Of a DNA stretch of 7,848 nucleotides, positions 6,463 through 7,848 are shown piece by piece. Each line of letters starts with the position of its first letter. The stretch's first letter is position 1. Under the pieces are notes generated by a model, which did not search any database, was not told the origin of the DNA, and saw only the letters and a program-made list of their open reading frames with translations. The stretch comes from SOIA01 sp050116035 (lineage in GTDB: Bacteria > Acidobacteriota > Aminicenantia > Aminicenantales > Aminicenantaceae): the NCBI GenBank assembly GCA_050116035.1, contig JASFPJ010000142.1:1-7848 (forward strand), in the 5' to 3' direction. The translations under genes were made by a program, and so were the position numbers.

Positions 6463-6573
6463 ATGATGATGAGGAACCTCAGCTCTCAATCTCCGTTTTC
6501 ATTGGTTTATCTGTTGCAGTTTAACATGATCAACCTGAAAATCTACTGCCAGATACTGAATATTAAAAAGTAA
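6463..6573 (+). CDS. Possible small ORF (36 aa), upstream of the barrel-protein gene
   Basis: A 36-codon frame opens with three ATGs in a row and ends in TAA at 6571-6573. A purine-rich Shine-Dalgarno, GAGGGAG (6448-6454), lies 8 nt before the first ATG, and a promoter candidate lies about 36 nt further upstream. The product would be basic and moderately hydrophobic in its middle (SLVYLLQFNMINLKIYCQIL), without a recognised motif; a small membrane or leader peptide is possible. The six bases ctgagg (6446-6451), inside the Shine-Dalgarno, can pair with cctcag (6477-6482), which could limit translation. I cannot exclude a chance ORF; codon statistics mean little at this length. Confidence 0.3.
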   Translation: MMMRNLSSQSPFSLVYLLQFNMINLKIYCQILNIKK

Positions 6574-6684
6574 GTCCAGAGTCCCATACGCCAGCCTCTT
6601 CCTCAGGAAACACTGATTTGAGGATTTGGCAGTGGGGATCTTCAAAATTGTGTGGGGCTCACATGGACTTAGAAATCCAAATGT

Positions 6685-6690
6685 AGGGGG
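6685..6690 (+). promoter_or_regulatory. Ribosome binding site of the barrel-protein gene
   Basis: AGGGGG lies 5 nt before the ATG at 6696. An in-frame TAG at 6684-6686 rules out a start further upstream, and the next in-frame ATG (6708) is too far from this site. Confidence 0.55.
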
Positions 6691-6695
6691 TTGAT

Positions 6696-7848
6696 ATGAT
6701 ACAAATTATGAAGCCAACAGGGAGATTTCTCCTTATAAGCGTACTCCTGCTTATTTTTGTGCTGAGTTCGGCAGCTCAAGAGACAACAATGAAGACCATC
6801 TCCTGTCCTGATTGTGGCTCTGTTAATGAATGGTCGAATGATTTCTGTGATAATTGCTGGGCTTTACTTGCAGGAAGAAAAAAAGAATCACAGGAAAAAA
6901 ACGTGGAACCAGAGGCGAAAGCCACTGCGAATGGCCGTCTCAACTCCTCAGTGAATTTAGAGAAGAACGTGAAGACCAGAAAAGGGAGGTCAACCCAGGA
7001 GGAATCAGGAGAAGAGGCCGCTAAAGAGCTTGTCGATCCAAAGCGCCTGTTTGTCATCCCGATCGCGGATGTCCTTCGTTCGTTGGAAGTCAACCTCGGC
7101 GGAGGGACTTCCTTTGGCGTGAAGAAAGAGGAAACTCGACCATTTTTAGGACACATTAGACTTGGACTTGGGGGAGTGGCTGAGGTTGAGTTGAGTACCT
7201 TAGGCATTATAAACGAGCTTTCCGAGGGATCGCCAGTTATTCCCACAGCCGCTTTTAAATTACGATTTATTTCCGAGGGCAAATGGCGTCCAGCCGTGGC
7301 TGCCGCTTTGCGCAGTTCTCTTTGGCATACAGAAGAGAGAGATATTCCTTTGATGTTTCCCGCAAAGTTCCAGAAAAGGCTGTCAACGCTTTATTTGGTC
7401 GCCTCCAAAACCTTCAATGATGTGAGTGTGCATGCCGGTCTAAGCGTGAGTGACTTGCGGATAAGAACGACGACAACGATGGATGATCCGCTTTCCCCCA
7501 CTCAGCCGGAAATCGATAGCACAGGTAAAGAATACTTCAATAAAAATCTATTCGGTCCCTTTGTTGGCCTGAAGGTGGAGCTTAATCCGAAGACCTTTTT
7601 GATGATGGAGCTGGAACAGATTGCAGCTTATAAATTTGATGAGACGACATTTGTCGTGTCCGAGGATGATATCGACGTCGAATGGATGGGAATAACCGGG
7701 GTTCGATTCTTCTTTGTTAACTGGTTATCGTTGGATGCGGGTGTTATGTTTAGAAGCGACTACCATGGTATCGGGGATGCCCATATCCAAGCAGGTTTGA
7801 ATATTTGCTTTTCATTATCGAGTATCGGAAAAATTTTATGGGGAGACT
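6696..7848 (+). CDS. Exported zinc-ribbon protein with outer-membrane beta-barrel-like domain (3' end outside window)
   Basis: An open frame of 384 codons with no stop before the window end, so the gene is partial. The N-terminus is a clear signal peptide (basic start, hydrophobic 11-23, cleavage likely after SSAA at 24-27). Directly after it comes a four-cysteine zinc-ribbon motif (C37, C40, C51, C54; CX2CX10CX2C). A charged, Lys/Glu-rich linker follows (about 60-112). The rest (about 129 to the end) alternates amphipathic beta stretches with glycine turns, for example 'LEVNLGGGTSFGV', 'GPFVGLKVELNPKTFLMMELEQ', 'GITGVRFFFVNWLSLDAGV' and 'AHIQAGLNICFSL', as in outer-membrane beta-barrels. I do not recognise a named family. 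A zinc ribbon outside the cytoplasm is unusual; its cysteines might bind metal or form disulphides. The promoter may be the distant one at 6392-6420. Coding status is secure; barrel call is by pattern. Confidence 0.8.
   Translation, partial: MIQIMKPTGRFLLISVLLLIFVLSSAAQETTMKTISCPDCGSVNEWSNDFCDNCWALLAGRKKESQEKNVEPEAKATANGRLNSSVNLEKNVKTRKGRSTQEESGEEAAKELVDPKRLFVIPIADVLRSLEVNLGGGTSFGVKKEETRPFLGHIRLGLGGVAEVELSTLGIINELSEGSPVIPTAAFKLRFISEGKWRPAVAAALRSSLWHTEERDIPLMFPAKFQKRLSTLYLVASKTFNDVSVHAGLSVSDLRIRTTTTMDDPLSPTQPEIDSTGKEYFNKNLFGPFVGLKVELNPKTFLMMELEQIAAYKFDETTFVVSEDDIDVEWMGITGVRFFFVNWLSLDAGVMFRSDYHGIGDAHIQAGLNICFSLSSIGKILWGD

Larger units (their letters stand above)
6256..6695. other. 440-bp divergent intergenic control region
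   Basis: This gap between the divergent hydrolase and barrel-protein genes is AT-rich in its hydrolase-proximal half. It holds promoter candidates in both directions, a 9-bp perfect inverted repeat spanning both -35 boxes, and a possible 36-codon ORF (listed separately). The stretch 6574-6684 shows no convincing gene, RNA or terminator. Confidence 0.6.

Noticed and set aside
5984..6466. 160-codon open frame on the plus strand
   Set aside because: Its first half is antisense to the alpha/beta hydrolase, which has a complete catalytic triad, and its second half crosses the promoter region. No motif and no ribosome binding site support it.
6776..7282. 168-codon open frame on the minus strand
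   Set aside because: It lies fully antisense to the exported barrel-protein gene, has a Ser/Pro/Phe-rich composition typical of a shadow frame, and shows no domain.
1..7848. CRISPR array, tRNA/rRNA, toxin-antitoxin or phage-defence system
   Set aside because: No regularly spaced repeats, cloverleaf, rRNA segments or recognisable defence or toxin gene pairs were seen on either strand.

Overview
The window looks like chromosomal DNA of a moderate-GC, diderm, non-model bacterium. I favour the Acidobacteriota/Candidatus Aminicenantes side of the tree. The basis is a zinc-ribbon Hanks kinase fused to a TolB-like domain and TPRs, an isolated secreted GspG-like protein, an S41 peptidase and a TRAP transporter end. 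This placement is an inference from gene content. No rRNA or other phylogenetic marker is present.

Layout. Bases 3-107 are the last 34 codons of a TRAP-transporter large permease (DctM type) on +. A 146-bp nested inverted repeat (107-252, REPIN/MITE-like) starts at its stop codon. A sigma70-like promoter (267-295) then drives an 831-residue Ser/Thr kinase (336-2831, +) with an N-terminal zinc ribbon, one membrane span, a TolB-like domain and TPRs. Next come a 114-residue protein of unknown family (2893-3237, +) and a secreted GspG-like protein with its own strong promoter and ribosome binding site (3419-3961, +). The latter converges, with a 7-bp gap, on a minus-strand pair: an alpha/beta hydrolase (5485-6255) followed 22 bp downstream by an exported S41-family peptidase (3969-5462, GTG start).

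The 440-bp region 6256-6695 is a divergent control region. It has a minus-strand promoter candidate for the hydrolase/peptidase pair and a plus-strand promoter candidate, and their -35 boxes lie in the two arms of a perfect 9-bp inverted repeat (TGCCTTGAC in both outward directions). On the plus side there is a possible 36-codon small ORF with a good Shine-Dalgarno, then a gene that runs off the window end (6696-7848+). That gene encodes an exported protein with a four-cysteine zinc-ribbon motif straight after the signal peptide, a charged linker and an outer-membrane beta-barrel-like domain.

How the genes may work together: several products are predicted to be exported or membrane-located (kinase, GspG-like protein, S41 peptidase, barrel protein), so the theme is envelope function and signalling. 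The hydrolase and peptidase probably form one transcription unit. No complete defence, mobile or biosynthetic system is evident. The least ordinary items are the exported zinc-ribbon/barrel protein and the symmetrical divergent promoter region next to it.
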